From Paraburkholderia phosphatilytica (lineage in GTDB: Bacteria > Pseudomonadota > Gammaproteobacteria > Burkholderiales > Burkholderiaceae), in assembly GCF_003443895.1 (NCBI RefSeq), contig NZ_QQOA01000059.1:1-32220 (forward strand): DNA of 32,220 nucleotides. Reading direction: 5' to 3'. The notes under the pieces were generated by a model. It ran no database searches and was not told the origin of the DNA. It saw nothing but the letters and a program-made list of their open reading frames with translations. The position numbers and the translations under genes were made by a program. Numbering within the stretch: the stretch's first letter is position 1; every line of letters starts with the position of its first letter. Shown piece after piece: positions 7,639 to 15,607 of the stretch.

Positions 7639-7839
7639 ATGACCCAGACCCAAACCAACGTTGACGAAGTCGTGCAGTCCATCGCAGCCGAAACGAACAC
7701 CCCCGCCGAAACCGTCTCCCAGCTGTACGCCGATACGCTAGCCACCTATCGCAACGACGCGCGGATCTTCGATTACGTTCCGCTCTTCGTCGCCCGCAAA
7801 GTCCGGGAAACGCTGCTGCAATCGCCGCAACGGCATTAG
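7639..7839 (+). CDS. DUF3562 domain small protein
   Basis: A 66-residue cytoplasmic protein matching the DUF3562 pattern found widely in Burkholderiaceae: an N-terminal helix (V-D-E-V-V-Q-S-I-A-A-E-T), the segment A-E-T-V-S-Q-L-Y-A-D-T-L-A, then R-I-F-D-Y-V-P-L-F-V-A-R-K-V-R-E. The start follows GGAGAG with five bases of spacing. The function of the family is not known to me. Single genes of this kind are scattered through these genomes, often several per genome, so no operon partner is expected. The next plus-strand gene begins 186 bases downstream and is probably independent. Confidence 0.85.
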   Translation: MTQTQTNVDEVVQSIAAETNTPAETVSQLYADTLATYRNDARIFDYVPLFVARKVRETLLQSPQRH

Positions 7840-7992
7840 CGGGGGCTGGTATGGCGCTGGCAGGCGTCGGCATGGCCAAGGTCGACGCGCGTCGCACGGG
7901 TCTCTAGCGAGCTTCGGATCGCCGTCGAAGGATTCGCGTCTCGACACGACGGCGCATAACCCATCGCGCAAGCTGTTCGCGGTCCATCTCGT

Positions 7993-8006
7993 AGGGCGCG
8001 CGCCCT
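7993..8006. repeat. Perfect 14-bp GC palindrome upstream of toxin-like gene
   Basis: AGGGCGCGCGCCCT reads identically on both strands and ends 19 bases before the ATG at 8026. It could be an operator, or a hairpin that hides the ribosome-binding region, since no clear Shine-Dalgarno is visible for that gene. The 186 bases between the DUF3562 stop and 8026 hold nothing else recognisable. Confidence 0.4.
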
Positions 8007-8025
8007 CGCGACCGCGCGGCTTGCC

Positions 8026-8727
8026 ATGCTTCCCGACCCGATCTCGCCCGTCCATTCGAGCGCAGCGGACAGCGTCGACACGCCGCCCGCCGGCTCGGCA
8101 CAACCGCAACCGGGCGCCCCCTCGCGTCTCTCGCCGGACCGCAAGCTGAGCGGCGTGCTTGCGGGCTTGCCTGCCGCGATCAAGCGGAGCGCCAATGCGG
8201 CCTATGCAGCTGGCGCTGCCGGTATCGCGCATGGCTCGATGGTTGCGCGGAAGACCACCACGCCGATCGGCAAATCGCGCTTCCCGTCGGTGCAGGCGTT
8301 TTCGGAAGCGGCCTTCACGAAGTACCAGAGCCTCGTCGACGAAGGTTATGCCCGCGCGGAACGCGCGCTGCAACGCGGCAGGCTGCAGATTCCGCACGGC
8401 GTATCAACGAACACGGTGCTCGGCCAGCTCACCGACGACTACGCGCGCACCGGCATGAAGGACTGGCTCGCCGACGAAGGCATCGGCGAAGGGCTCGGCA
8501 AGCTGATCCAGGTGAACCGGCAGATGCACGATCCGTCGGGCAGCTCCGCGTACCGCATTCCCGACATCCGCATTCCCGGGGCAAAGCAGATCTACGATGC
8601 GACGCTCGCGCGCAAATCGTGGACGTGGCCGCAGATTCGCGGCTTCCATCGCTTCTCGAGCGGCAGCGTCGTGACGATCGTCAGGCCGTCGCAATTGGGC
8701 GGATCGTATAGCATCATCCCTCGTTAG
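8026..8727 (+). CDS. Candidate secreted toxin/effector (unrecognised C-terminal domain)
   Basis: A 233-residue protein without a signal peptide. Residues 1-45 are Pro/Ser/Ala-rich and look disordered. A middle region (about 45-75) is Ala/Gly-rich and weakly amphipathic. The C-terminal 100 residues are compact, with a conspicuous block Y-R-I-P-D-I-R-I-P-G, I-Y-D-A-T-L-A-R-K-S-W, P-Q-I-R-G-F and V-T-I-V-R-P-S-Q-L-G-G-S-Y near the end. An R-x-P-D followed by D-x(5)-K resembles, loosely, the PD-(D/E)xK-like toxin domains seen at the ends of polymorphic toxins, but the match is not exact. A small acidic gene follows 27 bases downstream, the standard place for an immunity gene. No Shine-Dalgarno is visible at 8026, and the frame is open from 7960 with no other ATG, so the N-terminus is uncertain. 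A type VI or other contact-delivered effector is inferred, not shown. Confidence 0.6.
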   Translation: MLPDPISPVHSSAADSVDTPPAGSAQPQPGAPSRLSPDRKLSGVLAGLPAAIKRSANAAYAAGAAGIAHGSMVARKTTTPIGKSRFPSVQAFSEAAFTKYQSLVDEGYARAERALQRGRLQIPHGVSTNTVLGQLTDDYARTGMKDWLADEGIGEGLGKLIQVNRQMHDPSGSSAYRIPDIRIPGAKQIYDATLARKSWTWPQIRGFHRFSSGSVVTIVRPSQLGGSYSIIPR

Positions 8728-8754
8728 CCATTTCGGCGAGGACAAGGACAGCGT

Positions 8755-9093
8755 ATGGCGGCAAAGATCGAATCCCTTCCGGACCTGCGGGCGCGCATCA
8801 GCTGGATCGTGCTGTCGGCGCCGGATGAATTTCCAACCACCGGCTCGTTCGGCAGCGACCAGGCGAAGAACCTCGTCGCCGCGTTCGCGCTGCTCGACGA
8901 TGCGTTCCCGCTGGTGGAAAAAAAGATCGGCGATCCGGCGCGATTGGCGCAGCTCCGGCAGATGCTCAACGATGCGCTCGCCGCGTATCAGCAAGGCGAC
9001 GACATCAAAGGCGCGCATCTGCTGCAGGACTTCCAGAACGCGGTGTTTCCGGATCGCTTCAACGAATACGAGGCGAGCAAAGGCGGCGAATAA
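8755..9093 (+). CDS. Candidate immunity protein partner of the toxin-like gene
   Basis: A 112-residue acidic, mostly helical protein with no signal peptide, so it is probably cytoplasmic. The segments are a short N-terminal strand region (R-I-S-W-I-V-L-S), a helix L-V-A-A-F-A-L-L-D-D-A-F-P-L-V, and a second helical hairpin ending in A-H-L-L-Q-D-F. It follows the toxin-like gene by 27 bases, with AAGGA about eight bases before the ATG, and the transcript ends in the hairpin at 9116-9138. Size, net negative charge and position fit an immunity protein that binds a cytoplasmically acting toxin. I recognise no named immunity family, and a chaperone or adaptor is an alternative. Confidence 0.6.
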   Translation: MAAKIESLPDLRARISWIVLSAPDEFPTTGSFGSDQAKNLVAAFALLDDAFPLVEKKIGDPARLAQLRQMLNDALAAYQQGDDIKGAHLLQDFQNAVFPDRFNEYEASKGGE

Positions 9094-9115
9094 ACGGCCC
9101 GGCCAGGCAAAACAA

Positions 9116-9138
9116 AACGCCCGCACGAGGCGGGCGTT
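9116..9138. terminator. Bidirectional terminator between immunity-like gene and aldolase
   Basis: A perfect 9-bp stem (AACGCCCGC at 9116-9124, GCGGGCGTT at 9130-9138) has a 5-base loop. On the minus strand it is followed by TTTTGTTTTG, a good U-tract for the aldolase transcript; on the plus strand the tail is weaker (CCTTGCTACTG). Confidence 0.8.
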
Positions 9139-9197
9139 CCTTGCTACTGCCTGCTACTACTGCTGCTGCGAGATAAAGGAAAAGCGAGCGACGCTAA

Positions 9198-10094
9198 TCA
9201 GCTCTTCTGCGTCGACGCCTGGTAAATCTCTTCGATGGCCTCACCCAGCGACGCGTTGAATTCCGCATCGCTCATGTCTTTCCTGAGGTCGTCGATCAGC
9301 GCACGCGAGAAGCTCGCGATCATCTTGCGGTTGTGCGACAGCTTTTCGCACGCCACCTTGCGCGAATAGCCGCCCGACAGCGCCACCACGCTCAGCACCT
9401 TCGCGTGCTCGGCGAGCGGAAGATACAGGTTGTTTTCATCGGGAATGGTCAGCTTGAGCATAACCGGACCTTGCGCGGACCACGCATCGAGATGCTTCGC
9501 GATCTGGTCGCGCAGGATCTGCTCGGCCTTCGCCTTGTGCGGGCTCTTGATCGACACCTCAGGCTCGATGATCGGCACGAGACCATGCGCGGCGATCTGC
9601 TTGCCGACCTCGAACTGCTGTTCGACGATCGCCGCGATGCCCTTCTCGGATGCGTCGTTGATCACCGAGCGCATCTTCGTGCCGAACACGCCCAGGCTGA
9701 CCGCGCGCGCGAGCAGTTCGTCGAGCTTCGGGATCGGCCTCATCAGCCGCACGCCGTCCGCTTCGTCTTCCAGACCTTTATCGACCTTCAGGAACGGCAC
9801 GACGCCGCGGTTTTCCCACAGGTATGACGGCACCGGCCGGCCTTCGGCCTCGCCGTTCATGGTCGCCTCGAACAGGATCGCGCCGATCACGCGGTCGCCC
9901 GTGAACGCCGGCGACGTGATGATGCGAACGCGCATCTCGTGAATCAGCCGGAACATCTGCTCGTCGTTGCTGTAGGCGTCTTCCCGCACGCCGTACTGGC
10001 GCAGCGCGCCGGGGGTCGACCCGCCGCTCTGGTCGAGGGCCGCGATGAAGCCCTGCGAGTTCGCCATCTGCTGAAGCATCTTGTCGTTCGCCAC
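9198..10094 (-). CDS. fda: Class I fructose-bisphosphate aldolase
   Basis: A 298-residue cytoplasmic enzyme that cleaves fructose-1,6-bisphosphate to dihydroxyacetone phosphate and glyceraldehyde 3-phosphate through a Schiff-base lysine. It matches the bacterial class I family of about 296 residues: G-F-I-A-A-L-D-Q-S-G-G-S-T-P, then V-V-P-F-L-K-V-D-K-G-L, F-G-T-K-M-R-S, P-I-I-E-P-E-V, V-M-L-K-L-T-I-P (probable Schiff-base Lys), and L-S-G-G-Y-S-R. The frame extends upstream, but the start is taken as GTG at 10092-10094, where TAGGAGGA ends six bases before it and the length then matches the family. It appears to be a single-gene transcript ending at the hairpin near 9130. The role is gluconeogenesis or glycolysis beside the usual class II enzyme. 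Confidence 0.96.
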   Translation of the reverse strand: MANDKMLQQMANSQGFIAALDQSGGSTPGALRQYGVREDAYSNDEQMFRLIHEMRVRIITSPAFTGDRVIGAILFEATMNGEAEGRPVPSYLWENRGVVPFLKVDKGLEDEADGVRLMRPIPKLDELLARAVSLGVFGTKMRSVINDASEKGIAAIVEQQFEVGKQIAAHGLVPIIEPEVSIKSPHKAKAEQILRDQIAKHLDAWSAQGPVMLKLTIPDENNLYLPLAEHAKVLSVVALSGGYSRKVACEKLSHNRKMIASFSRALIDDLRKDMSDAEFNASLGEAIEEIYQASTQKS

Positions 10095-10295
10095 GAGAGT
10101 TCCTCCTAGGTTGCGCAGTTTTGCGTATTCGAAACAGCGTACCGCGAGCCGTCGCAAACAGCCACGGGTTATCGCCGATTGGCGTTATATGACCGATTTT
10201 TGTGCATGACGACCGTTCGGAGGACCGCTGTTCTGCCCGGCGGCGTGTGCTATGACTCGCCACGCGGGCATGCTCTCGATGCGTTCACGTCATCG

Positions 10296-11174
10296 TCATT
10301 TCGCGGTCCATTCGCGCGCCTGCGCCTGCGCGAAATCCCGGTACGACCGCGGCGGCCGGCCGAGCAGCGCCGCGAGCCGCGCGACGTCGTCCTTCGTCGC
10401 CACCGCTCCGTCCTGCTGGTAGCGCCGCATCATCAGCCGCATGTCGTACGCGAGCCAGCCCGGCGCGGCCGCCTTCAGGCGCGACTCCAGCACGTCGAGG
10501 TCGTCGCCGGCGTAGCGGATCGGACGGTCCAGCGCGTCCGACCAGATCGACGTGACGTTCTCGGCAGCCAGCGCATCGGGGCCCACCAGTGCCCAGCTAT
10601 CGCGCGGCAGCGGCTGCGCGGCCTGCTCGCGCCGTAGCAGTTCCCGTGCCGCGGCCTCGCCGATGTCGCGCACGTCGACCATCGAAATGCCCTTCTGTCC
10701 GATCGGCATTCCATAGACGCCGTGCGTCAGCAGCGGCTCCTTCTGTCGCGCGTCGTTCTGGATGAAGTACGCGGGACGCAGCACCGAAGCCGGCACGTCG
10801 CACGCGTCGAACAGCCGCTCGACGGTCTCCTTGCTCGCGAAGTGCGGGACGTCCGCATACTCGGCGCCGCGGAACACGGACAGATAGACGATGCCCTTTA
10901 CGCCCGCGTCGCGCGCGAGGTTCACGGCCTGCATCGCCTGCGTGAGTTCGTCCGGCGCGTTCGGCGCGAGCAGGAACATCGTGCTGACGCCTTGCAGCGC
11001 GTTGCGCATCGCGTCGAGGTCGGACAGCTCGCCCTGGACGGCGGTCACGCCGGCCGGGAAGCGGGCTTTCTCGGGGCTGCGCGTCAGCGCGCGCACGTCG
11101 GCGCCGCTGTCTTGCAGATGCGCGAGCACCTGGGTGCCGACAACACCGGTACTGCCGGTAACGAGGATGGTCAT
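10296..11174 (-). CDS. NmrA-like NAD(P)-binding atypical SDR
   Basis: A 292-residue protein with a Rossmann fold. The N-terminus M-T-I-L-V-T-G-S-T-G-V-V-G is the T-G-x-x-G-x-x-G dinucleotide motif of the atypical SDR/NmrA group. It continues with A-L-T-R-S-P-E-K-A, L-S-D-L-D-A-M-R-N-A-L-Q-G-V and V-L-R-P-A-Y-F-I-Q-N, as in quinone-oxidoreductase-2-like and NmrA redox-sensor proteins. There is no canonical Y-x-x-x-K. It could be a reductase or a redox sensor. The start follows AAGGAG by eight bases. It is divergent from a LysR gene, with 120 bases between the starts containing two inverted repeats, so control by that LysR is likely. Confidence 0.9.
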   Translation of the reverse strand: MTILVTGSTGVVGTQVLAHLQDSGADVRALTRSPEKARFPAGVTAVQGELSDLDAMRNALQGVSTMFLLAPNAPDELTQAMQAVNLARDAGVKGIVYLSVFRGAEYADVPHFASKETVERLFDACDVPASVLRPAYFIQNDARQKEPLLTHGVYGMPIGQKGISMVDVRDIGEAAARELLRREQAAQPLPRDSWALVGPDALAAENVTSIWSDALDRPIRYAGDDLDVLESRLKAAAPGWLAYDMRLMMRRYQQDGAVATKDDVARLAALLGRPPRSYRDFAQAQAREWTAK

Positions 11175-11223
11175 GATGAAACTCCTTGAAGGTTGAGAGG
11201 GAGGCCACTTGGCCTACGGAATC

Positions 11224-11279
11224 AACGATATTCGTTCCGCTGATAGACCGAAAGTCCGATAATCGAGACCGTACGTCTC
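11224..11279. promoter_or_regulatory. Inverted repeats in the NmrA/LysR divergent region
   Basis: Two short perfect inverted repeats lie between the divergent starts: AACGA (11224-11228) / TCGTT (11232-11236) and GAGAC (11265-11269) / GTCTC (11275-11279). Both are dyads of the size LysR-type regulators bind (T-N11-A-like). They are candidate operators by position only. Confidence 0.35.
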
Positions 11280-11294
11280 ATCAATGGAACGATC

Positions 11295-12176
11295 ATGGAT
11301 CTCGCTGCGCTGACCGACTTCAACGCCGTCGCGCTCTATGGCGGCTTCGGTCCCGCGAGCCGCGCGCTCGGCCGGCCGAAGGCGACGCTGTCGCGGCATG
11401 TCGCCGAACTGGAGGAGAGCCTGGGCGTGCGACTGATCGAACGCGGCGCGCGCCGGCTGCGGCTGACGGACGAAGGCCGCGCGCTGCACGAGCGCACGAA
11501 CGGCCTGATCGCGGAGATCGACGAGGCTGGCGAGGCGATCGCATCCCGTGCGCCCGTCGCACGCGGGCGGTTGCGCGTGAGCGCGCCGGTCGTGCTGTCG
11601 CATGTACTGCTGTGCCGGATCGCCGCGCGCTTCGCGGCGGCGTATCCACAGGTGGAGCTGGAGCTCGTCGCGGAAGACCGTATCGTCGATCCGGTCGAAG
11701 ATGGCTACGACGTGGTGATTCGCGTGAATCCTCTGGATGACGAGCGGCTGGTTGGGCGGCGGATTTTTGACGATCGGCGGGTGTTGGTGGGGCTGCCGGG
11801 GGTTGCGTTGCCTACTGACGCGGCGGCTTCTTCTTCGGATGGCGCGGCGCCCGAAGTTTCTGCCGTGGTGCTGAGCACCGCGCGGCCCGAGGCCGTCTGG
11901 CGTTTTCGCACGCCTCGCGGCGATGTGGCCGAAGTGCGGCCGGTGCCGGTGCTGCGGCTATCGTCGCTGCTGATGGTGCGCGAGGCGGTACTCGAAGGCG
12001 CGGGTGTCGCGATGCTGCCGCATCTGCTCACCGCGCGCGACATCGCCGAAGGCCGGCTCGTCCTGCTCGGCGAAGCGGAGGGTCCGGCGGTCGCGATCTG
12101 GGCGCTGTACAGCTCGCGGCGGCTCGTCAGCGCAAAGGTGCGGGCGTTTCTCGACATGCTGCCGCAGGTGGAATAG
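11295..12176 (+). CDS. LysR-family transcriptional regulator (divergent to NmrA-like gene)
   Basis: A 293-residue regulator. Residues about 1-62 are the winged HTH (F-N-A-V-A-L-Y-G-G-F-G-P-A-S-R-A-L-G, then L-S-R-H-V-A-E-L-E-E-S-L-G-V-R-L-I-E-R). A linker helix follows, and from about residue 90 the periplasmic-binding-protein-like effector domain (V-A-R-G-R-L-R-V-S-A-P-V, then G-Y-D-V-V-I-R-V). This arrangement resembles the CrgA/AaeR-like branch of LysR proteins in Burkholderia. It is divergent from the NmrA-like gene and probably controls that gene and itself. The inducer cannot be predicted. The sequence around 11740-11830 uses more T-ending codons than its surroundings, at the effector-domain insertion. 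Confidence 0.93.
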   Translation: MDLAALTDFNAVALYGGFGPASRALGRPKATLSRHVAELEESLGVRLIERGARRLRLTDEGRALHERTNGLIAEIDEAGEAIASRAPVARGRLRVSAPVVLSHVLLCRIAARFAAAYPQVELELVAEDRIVDPVEDGYDVVIRVNPLDDERLVGRRIFDDRRVLVGLPGVALPTDAAASSSDGAAPEVSAVVLSTARPEAVWRFRTPRGDVAEVRPVPVLRLSSLLMVREAVLEGAGVAMLPHLLTARDIAEGRLVLLGEAEGPAVAIWALYSSRRLVSAKVRAFLDMLPQVE

Positions 12177-12214
12177 CCTCGCCTGGCGCTGGTGTCTTTG
12201 CCGCGCCCACTCAC

Positions 12215-13132
12215 TTACGCAAACAGATCGATGCCCTGCACCAGCCGCTTCGCGAGCCGCGGCTGCTGCAGCTGATCGACCCACCATTGCAGCGCGCGGC
12301 CGTCCTGGTCGCCGCGCCAGCCCACGTAAAGCGTGTTCGGTTCGCGCGGATCGGCGGTTTTCTTCTCGACGAGTTCGCCGCGCTTCAGCAGCGACGCAAT
12401 TCGATGACGCGGCAGCCAACCGACGCCGAGACCATCGCGCTGCGCAAGGATCTTCGCGCGCATCGTGGGTAGCGCGAGCGCTGCCTGGCCGCCGACCACG
12501 CCATACACGCGCCCGCCCGTGAGCCGCGACGAATCCGCCACCACCACGCCGCGATGCTGCGCGATCGCATCGCGCGACAGCGGTTCTTTTTCGGCCGCAA
12601 GCGGATGACGCGGCGACACGGCGAACACCCACTCCATCACGCCCAGCTCGGCCCAGCGCAGCCCGGGAATGGACGGCGGCTCGTTCGTCGCGCCAATCAC
12701 AAGTTCCGCGCGGCCGTCGCGCAGCGCTTCCCATGTGCCCGCGAGCACTTCATGCGTGAAGCGCAGCTTCACGCCGGAGCGCAACGCATCGAACGAGCGC
12801 ACGACTGGCATCAGCGTCTCGAACTCGAGGATCTCATCGGTGACGATCCACAAGCGGTCTTCCCAGCCGCTCGCCACCTGGCGCACGCGCTGCGTGAGAC
12901 GCGTGACGTCCTGCATCAGGCGCTCCGCTTCATCCGCCAGCAGCTGGCCCGCCGGCGTCAGCTGCAGGCGGTAGCCGCGCCGGTCGAACAGCAGCGCATC
13001 GAAACGGCCCTCCAGCTGCCGCGCCGCGTGCGACACGGTGGACGGCGCCTTGCCGAGCCGCGCCGCCGCGCGAGACAGACTGCCGCTCGCGCGGATGGCC
13101 TGCAACAGGCTCAATTCCTCCTCTGACAACAT
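12215..13132 (-). CDS. LysR-family transcriptional regulator (divergent to SDR)
   Basis: A regulator of about 305 residues with an N-terminal winged HTH (L-S-L-L-Q-A-I-R-A-S-G-S-L-S-R-A-A-A-R-L-G-K, then S-T-V-S-H-A-A-R-Q-L-E) and a LysR substrate-binding domain from about residue 90. The effector domain contains V-I-G-A-T-N-E-P-P and G-V-G-W-L-P-R-H-R-I, as in the YhaJ/DhaS-type group. The start at 13132 is preferred because GGAG lies six bases upstream; an ATG four codons earlier (13144) is possible. It is divergent from the SDR gene with about 100 bases between the starts, and its 3' end meets the preceding LysR gene tail to tail. Regulation of the SDR by it is the natural inference. Confidence 0.92.
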   Translation of the reverse strand: MLSEEELSLLQAIRASGSLSRAAARLGKAPSTVSHAARQLEGRFDALLFDRRGYRLQLTPAGQLLADEAERLMQDVTRLTQRVRQVASGWEDRLWIVTDEILEFETLMPVVRSFDALRSGVKLRFTHEVLAGTWEALRDGRAELVIGATNEPPSIPGLRWAELGVMEWVFAVSPRHPLAAEKEPLSRDAIAQHRGVVVADSSRLTGGRVYGVVGGQAALALPTMRAKILAQRDGLGVGWLPRHRIASLLKRGELVEKKTADPREPNTLYVGWRGDQDGRALQWWVDQLQQPRLAKRLVQGIDLFA

Positions 13133-13230
13133 GTTCGACTCCATCGAACGAGTTCATCGCGACGATCGTACGGCAACGCGCTCCGATACGTCCATCATGG
13201 CTTCATACCATCCGATTCAAGGAGAACATC

Positions 13231-13980
13231 ATGGAACGCTTCACAGGAAAGACCGTACTCGTCACCGGCGGTAACAGCGGCATCGGCCTCGCGGCCGCGC
13301 AAGCCTTCGCGGTGGAAGGCGCACGGGTAATCGTCACCGGCCGCGACGCGGCCACGCTCGAAACCGCGCGAGCTTCGCTCGGCGCGAACGCGCTCGCCAT
13401 TCAGAACGAAACCGGCAGCATCGCTTCGGCGCAAGCGCTCGCGCGTCGTCTGAAGGATGAAGGCGTCACGCTCGACGCGATTTTCATCAACGCCGGCATC
13501 GCGCAATTCTCGCCGTTCAGCGACGTGTCGGAAGATTTGTGGGACCGCACCTTTGACGTCAACGTCAAAGGCCCGTACTTCCAGCTTCAAGCGCTGCTGC
13601 CGATCCTCAACAACGGCGCTTCGATCGTGCTGAACGGCTCGATCAACGCGCACATCGGTATGCCGAACTCGTCGGTGTACGCCGCGAGCAAAGCGGCGCT
13701 GATCACGTTCGCGAAGACGCTTTCGTCCGAACTGCTGCCGCGCGGCATTCGCGTGAACGTGGTGAGCCCCGGCCCGGTGACGACGCCGCTCTACGGCAAG
13801 CTCGGCCTCGATGCCGCCACGCTCGAAACGACGGCCGCGCAGATCAAGACGCAAGTGCCGCTCGGCCGCTTCGGCAACGTGGAAGAAATCGCCGCGACGG
13901 TGCTGCATCTTGCGTCGAGCGAATCGGGCTTCATCGTCGGCACCGAGATCATTGCCGATGGCGGGATGAGCCAGCTTTGA
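13231..13980 (+). CDS. Classical SDR-family oxidoreductase
   Basis: A 249-residue NAD(P)-dependent short-chain dehydrogenase/reductase with all classical motifs: T-G-G-N-S-G-I-G (residues 12-19), I-N-A-G (86-89), catalytic Ser137, Tyr150 and Lys154 (Y-A-A-S-K), and a closing strand with G-T-E-I-I-A-D-G-G. The residue after the second beta strand (T-G-R) suggests NADP preference. The start follows AAGGAG. The substrate cannot be predicted. SDRs divergent from a LysR regulator in these bacteria are often oxidative- or electrophile-inducible, but that is inference. The only nearby candidate operator is an ATGG/CCAT dyad around 13197-13211. Confidence 0.94.
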   Translation: MERFTGKTVLVTGGNSGIGLAAAQAFAVEGARVIVTGRDAATLETARASLGANALAIQNETGSIASAQALARRLKDEGVTLDAIFINAGIAQFSPFSDVSEDLWDRTFDVNVKGPYFQLQALLPILNNGASIVLNGSINAHIGMPNSSVYAASKAALITFAKTLSSELLPRGIRVNVVSPGPVTTPLYGKLGLDAATLETTAAQIKTQVPLGRFGNVEEIAATVLHLASSESGFIVGTEIIADGGMSQL

Positions 13981-13986
13981 TGGAGC

Positions 13987-14021
13987 GCGCGGCGCGAATG
14001 CGTTCGCTTCAAGCGCCGCGC
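13987..14021. terminator. Hairpin between convergent SDR and MocR genes
   Basis: An 8-bp GC-only stem (GCGCGGCG 13987-13994, CGCCGCGC 14014-14021) lies in the 28-base gap and overlaps the end of the MocR-type gene. There is no U-tract. It probably acts as a transcription barrier rather than a classic terminator. Confidence 0.45.
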
Positions 14022-15508
14022 GATTCCGCGCAAAGTTCGCGAATCGTGCGGGCCAGCGTTGCGATCAACCTGTCCGCACGTTCAGCAGGCACGTTCGCAT
14101 AGCCGAGCATGAAGCCGTTGTAAGCGGTGTCATGCGCGTTTGCTCCATCACGCATGCAATACCCGCTCAGCGCTGCGACATGCAACCCGTGCGGCTTCAC
14201 CGCATCGCTCACCTCATGATCCATCAGCGGCGCGTCGAGACGCATCGTCAGATGCATGCCGCCGCCGTCGCTCGATAGCGTCACGAGGTCTGGCATATGT
14301 CGCTCGATCGCAGCGGCCGCCGCATCGCGGCGCTGCTGATACAGCCGCCGCATTCTGCGCAGGTGCCGTGCGTACTGCCCGCTTTCGATGAAGTCCGCGA
14401 GCGCGAGCTGATCCGCGACGCGTCCCTGCCGCGCGATTTCCGTATGCGCGACACTGAACTCCGCCACGCGTGACGCCGGCACGATCATGAAGCCCATCCG
14501 CAACGCGGGGAACATCGTCTTGCTGAAGGTACCGAGGTACACGACGGGCGCATCGTCGGCGAGCCCCTGCACCGACGGCAGCGGCGGCCCGCCATGGCGC
14601 AGCTCGCTGTCGTAGTCGTCTTCGACGATCCATGCGCCGCATTGCAGCGCGTTGCCGATCAACAGACGCCGCCGCTCCAGGCTCAGCACGCTGCCAAGCG
14701 GATACTGATGCGACGGCGTCACGTAGATGAGCCGCGGCGGTTGCGATTGCCAGAGCGCATCGGCCGGCGCGAGGCCGGCTGCATCCACCGGCACCGGAAC
14801 AAGTTCGAGCCCTGCGGATTCGAACGCGGCTCGCGCGCCGTGATAACCGGGGTTTTCCACCCACACCCGTTCGCCGGGGTCCGCGAAGAGCCGCGCGCAC
14901 AGGTCGAGTGCGGCCTGCGTGCCTTCGGTGACGAACACCTGATCCGCCGTACAGCGCACACTGCGCGACACGCGCACGTATTCCGCGATCGCGCGGCGCA
15001 GCGCCGGATGCCCCGCACTCACGCCGTAGCCGAGATCGCGCGCATCGACCGCACGCCACGCACGGTCCACGCTCGCGCGCCACTGCGCGACCGGGAACGC
15101 GTCGAGTGCCGGCACGCCGGGGCGAAACGCGGTGAGCTCGGGACCGTATGTGCGCTCGCGCGGCAGACGGACGGCACGGCGCGAGAGCTTGCTGGTCAGC
15201 AGCGCAGTCTCTCCACGCACGGGCGTCCGTAAAGACAAAGACGACGGCGCGACCCGGCTCACCACCGAGCCATGGCGGCTCGTCGTGATGAAGCCCTGCT
15301 CCGCGAGCCGTTCGTACGCGTACAGCACCGAATTGCGCGCGATGCCAAGCTGCTCCGCGAGCGCGCGCGATGGAACCAGCTGACTGCCGGGCCGGATATC
15401 GCCATCGAGAATCGCCTTGCGCAGGCACTCGTACAGCAACGACTGCTGCGTCATCCGCTGGCTCGACGCGGCGGCAAGGTTCGACATCAACAGCTGATAG
15501 TCCAGCAC
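14009..15508 (-). CDS. MocR/PdxR-like GntR regulator with aminotransferase domain
   Basis: A 499-residue regulator that fuses an N-terminal GntR winged helix (residues about 18-85: L-Y-E-C-L-R-K-A-I-L-D-G-D-I, S-R-A-L-A-E-Q-L-G-I-A-R-N-S-V) to a fold-type I aminotransferase domain (from about 115). The latter contains V-T-E-G-T-Q-A-A-L-D-L-C, E-D-D-Y-D-S-E-L-R and a S-K-T-M-F-P-A-L-R-M-G segment whose Lys would bind pyridoxal phosphate. Such proteins use PLP as a ligand, as PdxR does in B6 salvage, or an amino compound. The start is a GTG at 15508 with GGAG five bases upstream; an internal ATG at 15487 lacks such a site. It is divergent from a GNAT acetyltransferase, with a perfect inverted repeat between them, which suggests that acetyltransferase is its main target. 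Confidence 0.93.
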   Translation of the reverse strand: MLDYQLLMSNLAAASSQRMTQQSLLYECLRKAILDGDIRPGSQLVPSRALAEQLGIARNSVLYAYERLAEQGFITTSRHGSVVSRVAPSSLSLRTPVRGETALLTSKLSRRAVRLPRERTYGPELTAFRPGVPALDAFPVAQWRASVDRAWRAVDARDLGYGVSAGHPALRRAIAEYVRVSRSVRCTADQVFVTEGTQAALDLCARLFADPGERVWVENPGYHGARAAFESAGLELVPVPVDAAGLAPADALWQSQPPRLIYVTPSHQYPLGSVLSLERRRLLIGNALQCGAWIVEDDYDSELRHGGPPLPSVQGLADDAPVVYLGTFSKTMFPALRMGFMIVPASRVAEFSVAHTEIARQGRVADQLALADFIESGQYARHLRRMRRLYQQRRDAAAAAIERHMPDLVTLSSDGGGMHLTMRLDAPLMDHEVSDAVKPHGLHVAALSGYCMRDGANAHDTAYNGFMLGYANVPAERADRLIATLARTIRELCAESRGA

Positions 15509-15528
15509 GGTGGCTCCATCGTTTCCAG

Positions 15529-15560
15529 GTTCTGTGGAGCTAACAATGGTGCCACAGAAC
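15529..15560. promoter_or_regulatory. Operator candidate for the MocR regulator (GTTCTGTGG inverted repeat)
   Basis: GTTCTGTGG (15529-15537) and CCACAGAAC (15552-15560) form a perfect 9-bp inverted repeat with 14 bases between the arms, so the half-site centres are 23 bp apart. It lies 21 bases upstream of the MocR start and 48 upstream of the GNAT start, in the right place to control both promoters. MocR proteins bind repeated half-sites of this kind. Confidence 0.75.
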
Positions 15561-15607
15561 GCCTATCGTGCCAGCATCCACCACGCTGTCCGCCATCGAG
15601 GAATGCG

